Part shown: positions 35,400-46,553 of the stretch, one piece after another
How positions within the stretch are numbered: position 1 is the first letter of the stretch
How the letters are laid out: each line of letters opens with the position of its first letter
NCBI GenBank assembly: GCA_950295325.1
Contig: OX485805.1
Span: 11,720,501-11,784,500 of the forward strand
Direction: 5' to 3'
DNA: 64,000 nt
Source: Polytrichum commune
Taxonomy: Eukaryota > Streptophyta > Polytrichopsida > Polytrichales > Polytrichaceae
The notes under the pieces: generated by a model
The model's database searches: none
What the model saw: the letters and a program-made list of their open reading frames with translations, nothing else
Told to the model about the DNA's origin: nothing
Position numbers and translations under genes: made by a program

Positions 35400-38300
35400 A
35401 TGAAGTTTTCAAGTTGGGCCAACTAGTGAAAGTTTTTCCCCCTTCTAAATTTGGAGGAGGGGATGAATGTAGAGCCTTGATGTAAGTACACACACATGTA
35501 CATACCATATTGGAAAAACATACATGTGAGATTTTGATTCATAAAATTGAAGTTCATATACCTCTTCTAAAGGCAGTGGAAGTTCATTGACCAGATGATG
35601 GGTGTCTCACATATTGAACTTTAATGCCATCTTTGGAGCATGTTTTCTTTGGGTTGTTGCCCAATGTACTAAATATATCTGATTCTTACAAGGGGCAACA
35701 CTCACAGGTAAGAAAACGTGTCTCCTTGGCAAGCCTTAGTGACATGTTACAAGGATCGAATTCACCTCGGAGCACGGGTCTCCTTCATACCAAATCCAAA
35801 TCTAATGGGACTTGCACCTATTTCTTTTTGGAATAAATAATACTCGTCATGCCAAGTGGGAGACTTATATGATGGTGTGAGATGGCGATTTAGAACACTC
35901 TCCCGGCAAGAGATGGCCCCTCGTCTGCTGGGGGCAATCAAGGGTTACTGAGTTTTCAACGATACTGAGCATTTAGTTAATTCATTATTCAATGGGTAGT
36001 AACAACCTTTTAGATCTTTAAGGTTTATAACATAAAGGATTAAGTAATCAATCTTGGAACTTATTGTTGGGTAGCCAATGGGTGCAAGCACGGTAAAGTG
36101 GACAACTCCTGATCCCTGCCTAGTGTTAAGTGAAAGTGATTCAATTTTATGTACTAACTTTGAATTTTGTGAAGAAATAAACCATAGACATTTTTAAAAC
36201 ATCTTGATATACAAAGCCAAGCAATTTATGATGACAAAAAGAGTTCCAAGAAATATCTACCTATTTTAGAAGACGGTGCAAGTGGCGTGCAAGTAGGTGA
36301 TATTGAATAAGTGACTGTCTAAAATTTGCTTAAAATATGATAAAATTACATTAAATTGATGGTTTTTTACAAAGTTTTGTGGTGATGCCCTCAAGTAGAT
36401 AATGAATTCAAGGAATATAAAAAAATTCTAACTTCAAAATAATTAAGGTCATGAAATCTACATCCAAAACCAGACTCAACCATTTGTTTTTGAGCATCAC
36501 TTTTGATGCTAAGTATTGAAGATCTCAACTTGATATTCTACATTTGAGTATTTAACACAACAATAGAGGTCATCATAAAAAATAAATCCAATTTAAATAA
36601 CTCTTTGCTACTACTTTTAGGCCTTTGACCAAAAAAATTATGGTTTTAGTATACCAAAGCACTTTTTTGGTCCACTTTACCATGCTTGCACCCCAATATC
36701 TCAATATATAGTTTGATGTGTTTAAATTTACGAACTCAAAGGTTTGTGAAGGGTAATGATTTGTGACACATGCCAAAGCGGAGAGTAAAAACACAAAGAA
36801 ACAATGTATACCCTGGTGGTTTCCACATTGAATCAAATTGACCCTTAGTTTAAGGTCAAATACCCGTTTTAGTCTATTGGAATCCAATTGCAATGAATCA
36901 ACAACAATTTGAGACGATGGGTAGTGATGTTAAATATGCATAAGAACAAGAACACATTTATGCTACAAATCGCATATTAATCAACGTTGACACTTATAAT
37001 GGAGCATATCCAATGTCTATTATGAATATTGTTTTTCTTCTTCTATTGGAAGTTTTATAGATGTCAAATTGCATGTGCATTTAGGTGAGTGTAGGAGGCC
37101 ATGATGTTTGATATTTACAAACTTGCATGGAGGGATCCAAGGATCCATATCGTTTTGGTTTCCTAACACCTACTGAAGGGGTTGTAGTAAAACCTAACCC
37201 CCTGTAGGTTGGTTGTGATTCATCCCAATGTAAGCTTCGAATACTAGTTTGGGGTTGTTGACGGTATTTGACCCAAATTTAGGGCTTAATTGATTTTTTT
37301 AACAATATTCCAAGATGTACACCAAACAAGGTCATCAATGTAACCTTTTGAATAGATTGACTTGATGCGTTGACTTGCGGTTCCAAGTTACTACAATGAA
37401 GCCGATTCTACCTTTCTGGGACATGGAGACATGTGAAGATGTGTGAGTGTGTTTTGTTACTTATTTCTGTGAAACAATTTATTTTTATTAAGTTTGGTGT
37501 AATGCTACAATACTATCACAATAAGAGAATAACTGTATATCCATAAATACAAGTTTTCATGAAATGTCATAGACATTGTCACATTAATGTCTCTATTTAG
37601 TGTACAATAAAAACTCAACACTTTCACCCCCCCCCCCCGGTTCTCTCTCCCCTCGGCATAGTGCATGTTTGCAACACCTGCCATCGGGGAGGGGGAAAAC
37701 ATAGATTGTTGTGTAAAACCCAGAGACCGTTGTTTTAATAAATTTCAACACCTACTAGATTAGGATCACAAACCCAACATTAGTCTACATAAATCAATTC
37801 AATATGAGACAATAGTATACCTGTAGGGATGACTTTATGCTGCACCTTCGACAATAGGTGTTAAAAAACCAAAATCCCCTTTGGTAGATGTTGTGAACAT
37901 TCACCCCTTTCCGCATACTACCAAGAGAGTGGTTGCTTGGAAGTGAATGTTTGGGAAATGAACATTTTTGGGTGACATGCAGAGGGAGTGGATTGCTATA
38001 AAATTCATTTTATTGATGGAATAAAGGGAAAGAAGTGATTTGTTTTATTCCTTAAAAAACCAAGAAATACCTTCAATCACAATCCTCCATATATACCTGC
38101 AGTATCATCGACTAATAAGCTTGTGTTCCCAATGAAGTTTCAAGAGACATTTATATCCTTATTATGTATTGAATGCTAGCAAAATATTCTCCATGATTTC
38201 CGATACACCGCCACTCACGAAGGTTGAAGTTGTAGGAAACATTACCATACGGATGTGATTCCTTATCAACAACTTCGTTTGGCCGATAAAACACTTGCCT

Positions 38301-39260
38301 TACAACCTTGGTTTCATCACATCAATAATCGATGAAATATGTAGAGCGATCGAGTACATGAAAACCCTTTTGTTTTCAATGAAAGAGCGGGCTTTGAGAC
38401 ATGAGTGCATGAATTTTTTTTAAGTTTTTTGAATGGGATTATGTCCATGGGAATTGCACCAATGTAGTGTGTTTTTGATGTTGTAATATTGTTTCTAAAG
38501 GTAGACATTTTGTGCAAAAAAAATATTGACGTCTTGTAATGTTCGTGTAGAATGCAATACCGTGGCTCTCTAGCAATTTTGAGTACGTTTTTGCCTAATA
38601 TTTAATTAAAGTGCGAAAGTAAGTTAGCCAACCCAAAAAATAATACTGTAAAATAAGCTATACATTCATCCAAGTCATTTCTATAATTCATGTATGGTTT
38701 CCTAATTTCATCTATGACAGCTCCAAGTAACCTAAACGCTTCCCTTAACCAACATCCCTAAGCTATGTCTTTTACTTGTATTTCAGGGTTTTTCTTGGCA
38801 ACAAATTTTGCTTCGATTTGATCCTACTTTCTTCGATTCTAGTGAATCTCACTTGCATTATTGTGATTTTAGGCACTCTTTGAATTTTATTTATTTATTA
38901 TTTTTATGGGTGACACTCAACAAAATCAATTTTCCAAAATTTTAGGCACCCTTAAAACTGATTATTTTTTGCCCAAGCTGCTAGAGAGCTACAATAATAG
39001 GTTTCATCAAGTTAACAAACTCTCAAACCAACATATTGGAGTTTCAACTCGTTGGGGGATCATTAGACCCTTGGAATCCCATTTTCATGCGAAAAGTGGT
39101 GGGTATGGGCATTCTATAGATACGTGGAGCTTGAACCCTTACATAGCATTATTCCACATAAGGTATTCCCCATATTTGATCTAAATGTGAGGAATATTCT
39201 ATGGACAACTATCAGTCCCACATAACATTGTTGTGGATTTGAAAAATGTTATGTAGAAGC
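35400..39260. other. AT-rich stretch, no gene recognised
   Basis: Open frames of 65-106 codons (35624-35836 plus, 36573-36893 minus, 38906-39184 plus) carry no domain I know and lack splice-supported continuation. A run of C12 lies at 37627-37638. No tRNA-like cloverleaf was found. Confidence 0.4.
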
Positions 39261-39261
39261 T

Positions 39262-39657
39262 CACTACACTAAATATTGTATTTAGTGTCACCAATTCTAT
39301 TTGTCTTGCTAAGTACACTAAATATGATATTTAGTGTTTGATTAGATTTAGTGTTTTACCACCCTACTATGCTCAACACTAATTTTCAATTCTTTGATAA
39401 TTAGTGTTAGACATAAATGCGCCGCCACCGCCTTCCTTGTTGCCACCTCTTTCCTAGAAACAGTCAATCGCATTCCTTGTTGCCACCTCTTTCCTACTAA
39501 ACACTAAATTCGTGCATGTAACTTTCACATATTACCATAGATGATATTTAGTGTTTGAGTTTACATTTAATGTTACTTACTTTCATAGGGTTGGTGATAT
39601 GTAGTGTAGTGTTCGTATTTAGTGTACCTAACACTAAATATCATATTTAGTGTAGTG
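39262..39657. mobile_element. MITE family A, copy 3 (best preserved)
   Basis: Begins CACTACACTAAATATTG and ends ATTTAGTGTAGTG. Nearly identical to 1106-1451 and about 45 bp longer at the left end, where CACTAAATAT is present twice. Flanking trinucleotides are GCT and ACT, so a 3-bp duplication is not exact. Confidence 0.6.
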
Positions 39658-41825
39658 ACTATAAACTACCCATGTAGTGTCACCAACAACTAGGGTTAGG
39701 AGGTTAGGACATGTGGCGGCTAGGGTTAGAGGATTAGGGCATGTGGTGGCCATAGCGCTTGTACTCTTGCCGCCAAGGGTCCTCATACCCTAATTCCAAT
39801 AGCTTCCAAGGGGACAAAGGGGTGAATCACGGGGAGTTCAACCATATTTTGGATTCTAGAGGGTGTAAGTGTGCCTTAAGAATGTAACGTGCTCGAGGGT
39901 GTGAGTGTGTTTTAAATGCTTAGCATGCTTAAAGGTATTGACGTGACTTAACAAATGGAAAACATGCACTTGGAGCAAAAGATGTATCTTCCTACATTTC
40001 GTTATAAAGAAGGAATATTTTAGGTCTTGGATTTTGGTCTAGTGTGGATGATTGGAGTGAAGTTTTGGCATCAAAAATTTTAAACGTGTTTTTGGTGAGC
40101 TATATCACTTGTGTACAAGTTTGAGAGCAAGATTAATGCTAAAGAATGAGCAATGGAATGTTGAAGTAAACGAGATTGAAAGGTCTTGGCAACTAAGTAA
40201 AGTAACTTTGAAAGGTTGGTTTTTAGAAAGTTTTGAAAACATGGGGATGAATTTTATATTTTAGCTTTAAGGACGTGTTGTTGTAGATGTGACAAGCTAT
40301 TAGGTGCATTGGACCTAACACTTGGGAGATATGAGTTTACTTTGTGAACCAAGTGTAAGGGACAAGATCTAGGAGAAGAATATTAGTTTGAATGGAATGT
40401 ACACTATAACATGTATTTTGCACGAGTTGCAATACGAGACTTCATATATGAGTGGGTTATGAGGTATGCGATGACCACACAAAGGTACGTGAGAGGAAAG
40501 TGAAAAGGTTGAGAGCTACATAAGAGCTAACTCCACTAGGTTAGCCTTGAGAGTACCATAGAGGGCTCTCTAATTTGACATTAAATAATTCAAATTGCAT
40601 GGGAGTGAAACATAAAAACTTTCAAGGAATGTGATTGGAAAGTGTTGGTAAATATATAGAGGACATGTTAAAATTTTAGAAATCGATATTGTGCAAAGTC
40701 ATTTTCAAGGAAATAAAGAGAAATACACAACTCACTTGTGTCCATCAAAAAAATAAAATGAGATAGGACAAAACGTCTTGAGTATATCTTATGGGATGTC
40801 AATATGCAATTAGACACATGCATCTGTCTTGATTCAAAACAAACGATGTAGAAAAAAAGATTAAAAAATACTAGTTGTTCCTAAACTCATGGTGATCCAA
40901 ACTCCATCAATAAACTTGTGAGCCAAGCACAAACCCCACGCATGCCTTGCCTCCATGGTGTATTAGGCAACAGATACTGACCTACAACACAATTAAACTA
41001 TCAATGCCAATGCATTGATAGTTTGTGCTCATCTACTATAGTTTGTGGCACAGAGTGTACTTGCATTGAGACTTGGGTTTCGTGCTAAAGACATGGGTTT
41101 TTTTTGTACTAGTGGCTTCATCTTCATAATCTTGAGTGTTTGAGCAATGCTAAATTCAACAATACATTGGAGAATGATGCTAGATTCACATGAATTTGCT
41201 TTGTTTTGATATGTGAGTTCCTGAATGGTTTTGGTGGGATGAAATGGAGATTTTTTTGTAGAGTTGTTGTGGTGATTGTTTTTTTTTTGGTGCTATTTTG
41301 TGATTGATATGCTCGCATGCCATTTGGGTTAGTGATTTTTTGATTTTCTATGTATTTTTTATAGTTTGCATGGGGTTGTTAGGTTCTAGGTAATGTTGTG
41401 GTGGGTTGGGTAAGTTGTGTAGTCATCTAAGGAGGGTAAAGGGGGCAAGGTTTTTGCTACAACATTTTCATTTCCCTTGATTTATCCTTTATTTCAACAA
41501 AAAATTTGGTAGGGAGTTGGTTGTTTTGCATACCGACTTTCCATGCTCACCGCTCAACTTGGACAACATACATAAAACATAGTTTGTGCTCCTTGTCTCT
41601 ATATACATTTAGTATCTAAGAGGTTCTTCCTCAACTCTAACTATATGTAGACTAAAGGATCCTTATCTATGTATAAGGATCCTTCAACTTTACGATCCTC
41701 CTTTCACTCTATACACAATCTAGGTTTAAGTTTTAAGTTGGCTCAATTCCTACCTAAAATGACATCTTCATGAGTGGCCATGTTGTTTATTAAACAAATA
41801 TTTGTGAATTATGGGTGACACCAAA
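39658..41825. other. AT-rich stretch, no gene recognised
   Basis: No coding region supported. At 41505-41560 a short fragment (GGTAGGGAGTTGGTTGTTTTGCATACC) matches 2943-2970 in the family B copy, so some of it is repeat debris. Near 41660-41700 there is an imperfect hairpin around AAGGATCCTT. Confidence 0.4.
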
Positions 41826-42220
41826 ACATGTATGAGCTCTGCTGATCACCAAATAACATATGAAGAATATGAGAGAACCAATAGGAGTCTCGAAGACATG
41901 CTTAGAATGTATGTTGGGAAAAAGACAATAGCCTTGGGATAAGTGGTTGTATTTAACACAATTTGCTTATAACCAATGGGATCATAGTAGCACAGGAGTG
42001 AGTCCATTTAGTGCTTTGTACAACCAAGAATGTTGAACTCCAATATCTCCAGCAACTCCTAATTCTAAAATTGAGTTGAGATTAGGTCATTAAGGGGATT
42101 TCTTCTAAAGTGGAAAGACTATCTTGAGGATGAGGCATCATGGGAGTTAGAAAATGAGCTCAAAGGAACTTGCCTCGATTTTGTATTTGAGGGCAATGAC
42201 TTAATTTGAGAGGGGAAGAG
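41826..42220 (+). pseudogene. Ty3/gypsy chromovirus remnant: integrase end, chromodomain, polypurine tract
   Basis: The segment ERTNRSLEDMLRMYVGKK (41871-41927) matches the integrase core around HPQTDGQTERTN-LED-LR. A frame change later, STGVSPFSALYNQEC continues it (about 41993-42032). After an internal deletion, FLLKWKDYLEDEASWELE followed by LDFVFEGNDLI and a stop (about 42095-42210) is a chromodomain of the kind that ends chromovirus polyproteins. A purine run GAGAGGGGAAGAG (42208-42220) follows at once, as expected for the polypurine tract before the 3' LTR. Stops, frameshift and deletion make it inactive. gag, protease and reverse transcriptase are absent. Confidence 0.65.
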
Positions 42221-42895
42221 TGTAATGGACTAATTGGAAATTGAAAAATTGAGGATGGTGGAGAATTGTAGGAATGGATATCCAAGACTAAGGAGCGTGA
42301 ATGACTATTATCTATAAAGGAAAAGAGGATTGTAAAAGGAATCTCTCTATCTATCTACCTATCTTTATAAGGAGACTTACGATCTACATTTAGTAAAACC
42401 TCAAGACTTCTAAAAGTATCTCTTAGATATTATGAATAAGTAAGGCTTGAGGAAAGAACCTCTTAATTGAAAGATGAACCTTGAGTTCAATCAACAATTG
42501 CTTATTCGTGTAGTAAGTTTTAGGTGAGATTTTGATAATTGTGAATAGTTGACGTGCTTGAATAGAGTTCACTACAGATGCAATACAATTTGCCCTGTAG
42601 AATGGAGGATCAGTGTTGCAGAATTTGGGTGAAGTTATAATTCGAGTCAGCATGCAATGAATGTTGCAGAGGACATGCCTAAGCTTGGTATTTCGAAGTT
42701 TTGCCTTGTGTTTTTCTGAGTGGCTGAAATAACCATAGCAGAAGGATTTACAAACCTCCCAGTAAGTTAGTCCTCCACATTGGCACACAGAGGCATGAGA
42801 TTAGGATCAAAACCGAATTGGATTGTGCAAATAGAGTTGAATGCAATGCTTGCTCATTTCTAGTCTGTTGGGTTTGAAGCGTGTGCAGACACTTA
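42221..42895 (+). mobile_element. Putative 3' LTR (or its 5' part) of the chromovirus remnant
   Basis: Starts TGTAATGGAC directly after the polypurine tract. It contains TATA-like boxes (TCTATAAAGG at 42312, CTTTATAAGG at 42363). The far end is not identified, because the Harbinger-like element begins at 42896. The LTR may resume after 44067 (TTCAAATTGAGTTCACTATG). The 121-codon minus-strand frame here has no domain. Confidence 0.45.
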
Positions 42896-44064
42896 GGGCC
42901 GCTTTACACCTAGAGGCCGGGCCAATTCGTTGGGTAAGAGGCTTGAAATCCTCACTTGTGATTGGCCAAAAGGTTGAAATCAGTCCCAATCCTTTTACAC
43001 CTAGAGGTCGGGTCAATTCGTTGTGTAAGAGGCTTGAAATCTTCACTTGTGATTGGCCAAAAGGTTGAAATCAGCCCCAACCCCTTTACACCCATAGGCT
43101 GGGCCAATTCGTTGTGTAAGAGGCTTGAAATCTTCACTTGTGATTGGTCAAAAGGCTGAAATCGACCCCAACCCTTTTACACCTAGAGGTCGGGCCAATT
43201 CGTTGTGTAAGAGGCTTGAAATCCTCACTTGTGATTGGCCAAAAGGCTGAAATCGGTCCCAATCCTGTTACACCTAGAGGCTGGGCCAATTCGTTGTGTA
43301 AGAGACTTGAAATCTTCACTTGTGATTGGCCAAAAGGCTGAAATCGGTCCCAATCCTTTTACACCTAGAGGTCGGGCCAATTCGTTGTGTAAGAGACTTG
43401 AAATCTTCACTTGTGATTGGCCAAAAGGTTGAAATCGGCCCCAACCCCTTTACACCCATAGGTTGGGCCAATTTGTTGTGTAAGAGACTTGAAATCTTCA
43501 CTTGTGATTGGCCAAAAGGCTGAAATCGGCCCCAACCCTTTTACACCTAGAGGTCGGGCCAATTCGTTGTGTAAGAGGCTTGAAATCTTCACTTGTGATT
43601 GGCCAAAAGGTTGAAATCGGCCCCAACTTTACACCTAGAGGCCGGGCCGATTTGGTGGTATGAACATTTTAATCAAAAAATGCATGGTATGACACGGCCC
43701 GAGCTCATTGAATTGGGTGCACCCAAAATGGAAGGCCAATTCTTGGCGTCGGGGCCAATGTTGAATTTCAACAAAAAAAACTTAAAAAAAATAAAATATG
43801 ATTTTTTTAGCAAACCATATCCATTGGATAATGTGGAAATTCGAACGGCTCTATGCTAGATTATGCTAGATTCGTTGGATTATGCTAGATTTATTGAATC
43901 GGCCTAGCTTCTTGACCCTAAGGCCTTTACATATGGGAAACTGGCCCCCATTATAATCTTATTATAATGTGTAGTTGAGGCCGGCCTCCAACCCAAAAGG
44001 GGCTGAAATTTCATGCAATCGGCCTCAAGGGGAATTGGCCCGGCCTCTAGGTGTAAAGCAACCC
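42896..44064. mobile_element. 1.17-kb Harbinger-like element carrying a terminal tandem array
   Basis: Left end GGGCCGCTTTACACCTAGAGG and right end CCTCTAGGTGTAAAGCAACCC are inverted repeats extending into GGCCGGGCCAATT. TTA lies at 42893-42895 and 44065-44067. The left 0.73 kb is a tandem array of 91-bp units. The right 0.4 kb is single-copy and non-coding. Overlapping 61-65 codon frames on both strands recur every 91 bp and are products of the array. Confidence 0.7.
42901..43640. repeat. Tandem array of eight 91-bp units
   Basis: Each unit runs TTTACACCTAGAGGTCGGGC...CAATTCGTTGTGTAAGAGG...CTTCACTTGTGATTGGCC...AAATCGGCCCCAACCC. Unit starts are near 42903, 42994, 43085, 43176, 43267, 43358, 43449 and 43540, with a ninth partial start near 43628. 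Variants (CCTAGAGGTCG or CCCATAGGCTG; GGTCCCAATCC or GGCCCCAACCC) alternate between units. The period equals the distance from the element's terminal repeat to the next copy of that terminal repeat. Confidence 0.85.
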
Positions 44065-44333
44065 TTACTTCAAATTGAGTTCACTATGTATGGCGTCCAT
44101 TAAGTACCCTACAATGACACCTGGTTAAACATGATCAAAGTAGGAGAGAACGATCACCTATTCACATCAGGGTCCAAGATGCATTGATGCTTATTTTATG
44201 GCATCAATTGATGCTTTGCAATGCAATAAGAGAATGCAAGATGATGCAAGCAAGGGCGAAGGCATACAAAGATGAAGAGTGTTGAAGGAGAAGCACTCCT
44301 CTGAGGGCACCATATGATATCGACTAGAGGAAA

Positions 44334-44540
44334 CAATACTAAATAGTCCTAATATTGTGGGCCACAGTAATTTTTTTACACCCCACGCTAGTTCTCATGA
44401 TGAAAGTTAGTGTGGGCCACATTGATTGCTTTCCTAGACAATGAATGTGGGTGAGTATTTTATTTTGTGCTATTTTTTTCCTTCCTATAATTAATATTGA
44501 ATGTGTTAATCGGAAGTATTCACGAAGACTTAGGGGAAGA
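44334..44540. mobile_element. MITE family B, 5' half
   Basis: Begins ATACTAAATAGTCCTAATATTGTGGGCC and runs to TATTCACGAAGACTTAGG, the family mid-point. The matching 3' half is not next to it. A 3' half without its 5' part is found at 49925-50074, with the GC-rich block between. Confidence 0.45.
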
Positions 44541-46552
44541 CTGGTGGTATGGTACCTGTGAGCCCAAACCCTTCACCTCTAGGCGTCTTAGTCCAGGTGA
44601 GGGCTCGGCACTCCCATATCTTTTTCATGCATTCTCACACCAAATAGTGGTACCCGGATTTACCCTCATCCATATAATAAAATCCTTTATTGCAATTACA
44701 ACCCTGAAGCACTAACAAATGCTCCTCAACCCTAGATCCCCTGACATTAACCCATCTTCCTAACAAACCCCCCTTACTCCTAACCTATCAAAATCCCAAG
44801 TCAACAAGTGGATTTAACCGTTCGTTACGTGACCATAGGACCACCCTTACATACGGTGATGAGTTGATGCCCTTGCATCTACCGGCCTTCCCTTAAAACT
44901 CCCCAACTAGGCCCACTTGTCGTAGCACGGTGGTGACGTATTCATTAAATTAACCTTATAAGCGCGTAAAACGTCACAGCCGCGCCAAGTTCGTTCCCAC
45001 GAAGAACCTGCGGTCGTTCACAACACAGAGGGAGGAAATCTTTCACTAACACACACACAAGAAACACCAAAAACTAAGACAACACAAATCGGATTAAGAA
45101 ATCCGGGATATTACGGAAAGTATGGCACGGATATTTCCGCTTTTCCGGTAGTGGACCGAGGTAGGGAACACAACACAGGGTATGGACAAGTTCCCACCCT
45201 AAAGTAGTAACAACAATAGACTCAGCGTCCCGAATCCATAGTATAACAACTATATATACTCCATTCTAAGATTCCTTACTACGGGTCATGACTTCCGGGA
45301 TTTTTGACCGTGTCACAAGGACAATAATTCTAGTGTTTTAGGCTAGAATGCTCAGAGAGACTTGGTAGTTGTTCATCAGGATCTCGCCCTTTGGGTTGGT
45401 TTTTCCGGGTTGTCTCCCTATCTCCACTTCCTTCTCCTAACTACTACTCCCTTAGACTGGTGTTATGATGGGGGCAGCCCTCCCTCGGGAAGGTGTCCCA
45501 CTCAAGTATCCGACACGTGCCACTCCCTTTGACGGGGGGGGGGGGGAAAGGTGGAGGAAATTTTGGGTCTACAAAACCAGCTTGATCCGCTTTCCGTGAT
45601 GGCACAATTTCCACTATACCATACGCGGAAACCGAATCCTCCCTCGAGAAAAGTGGAAACACAACATCTGCACTCCTATCCTCACAATGGGTAGCTTGTG
45701 TTGTTCCACCGATCACACATGATAGGACCTAGGGTATGCTATTTTCCGTGACGGAGGGGCTAACATAGGGATGGGGCTACCACGCCTACCATCCGCGGTA
45801 GGAACCAAACGCCAGTCGTGGTAGGCGCATGAGTGTTCTAGACCAGTCCGTTACTGCTGATCGGTATTATCCACCTCCAGGTCACGGCAAGCGGAAGGCG
45901 TAAACCATAACTCTCCCCCTACTATTGGACAGGTTTATCCACTGCTGCTCATTGTCGGTCCCTAGTTGGACGGAGTAAATGGGGAAAAACCTACAGTGTG
46001 CGCGGAACTCCCCTTGCCCCAACAACCCCACGGTGGGGTTCTTTCCCCTTGCTCGTCCAATCATTTCCGCCTTTCCGTGCTTAAGATTCCTCCGCCCATT
46101 ACCTGCTCACACAGGGGCGTTTTAACCACACGCACCTCGAGGTATTACTGACCCCTTGTCCTATCATAGAATACTAACCTAACTAACCTACATAATGATA
46201 GGGAATGGCAGAAAACTCGGAAACCTCAAGTACGGAAAGGAGGGACCACTTGCATTACACATGGACTTAAGACTCAATTCAAACCGAAGGTGGAGTAAAG
46301 CATAAGGTCTGAATTGAACAAAAGAACATTTGCATTGCAAAATGATGAAGAAAACACCGAAGTGCTCTCTCTTAAACCAAACTAACATCCACATGCCATA
46401 GTTTCCATGCTGGAAATCGCGGGCCACGTGGCAGTCCTGACAATCCACCTCAATGAGAGGTCAAAACCTAAACAAAGAAAATAACAAAGCACACAACTCG
46501 GGGCCAACTAACTACTTGCCCAAAATAACTCAAAATGAAATCCTAACTAAAA
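44541..46552. other. Left flank of the GC-rich block, no coding region recognised
   Basis: Higher GC than its surroundings, with a run of G13 at 45534-45546. Short frames (45444-45716 minus, 45882-46064 minus, 46188-46448 minus) have no domain. If the minus-strand frame to the right is part of a retroelement, this would be its downstream untranslated region or LTR. I found no direct repeat with the right flank to prove that. Confidence 0.35.
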
Positions 46553-46553
46553 T

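Noticed and set aside
42841-43523. Series of 61-65 residue frames on both strands, repeating every 91 bp, as a peptide repeat protein
   Set aside because: Frames stop in every unit and occur on both strands. They are products of the tandem DNA array inside a transposon.
42901-43640. CRISPR-like array
   Set aside because: Units are contiguous 91-bp tandem repeats without unique spacers, in a plant nuclear context.
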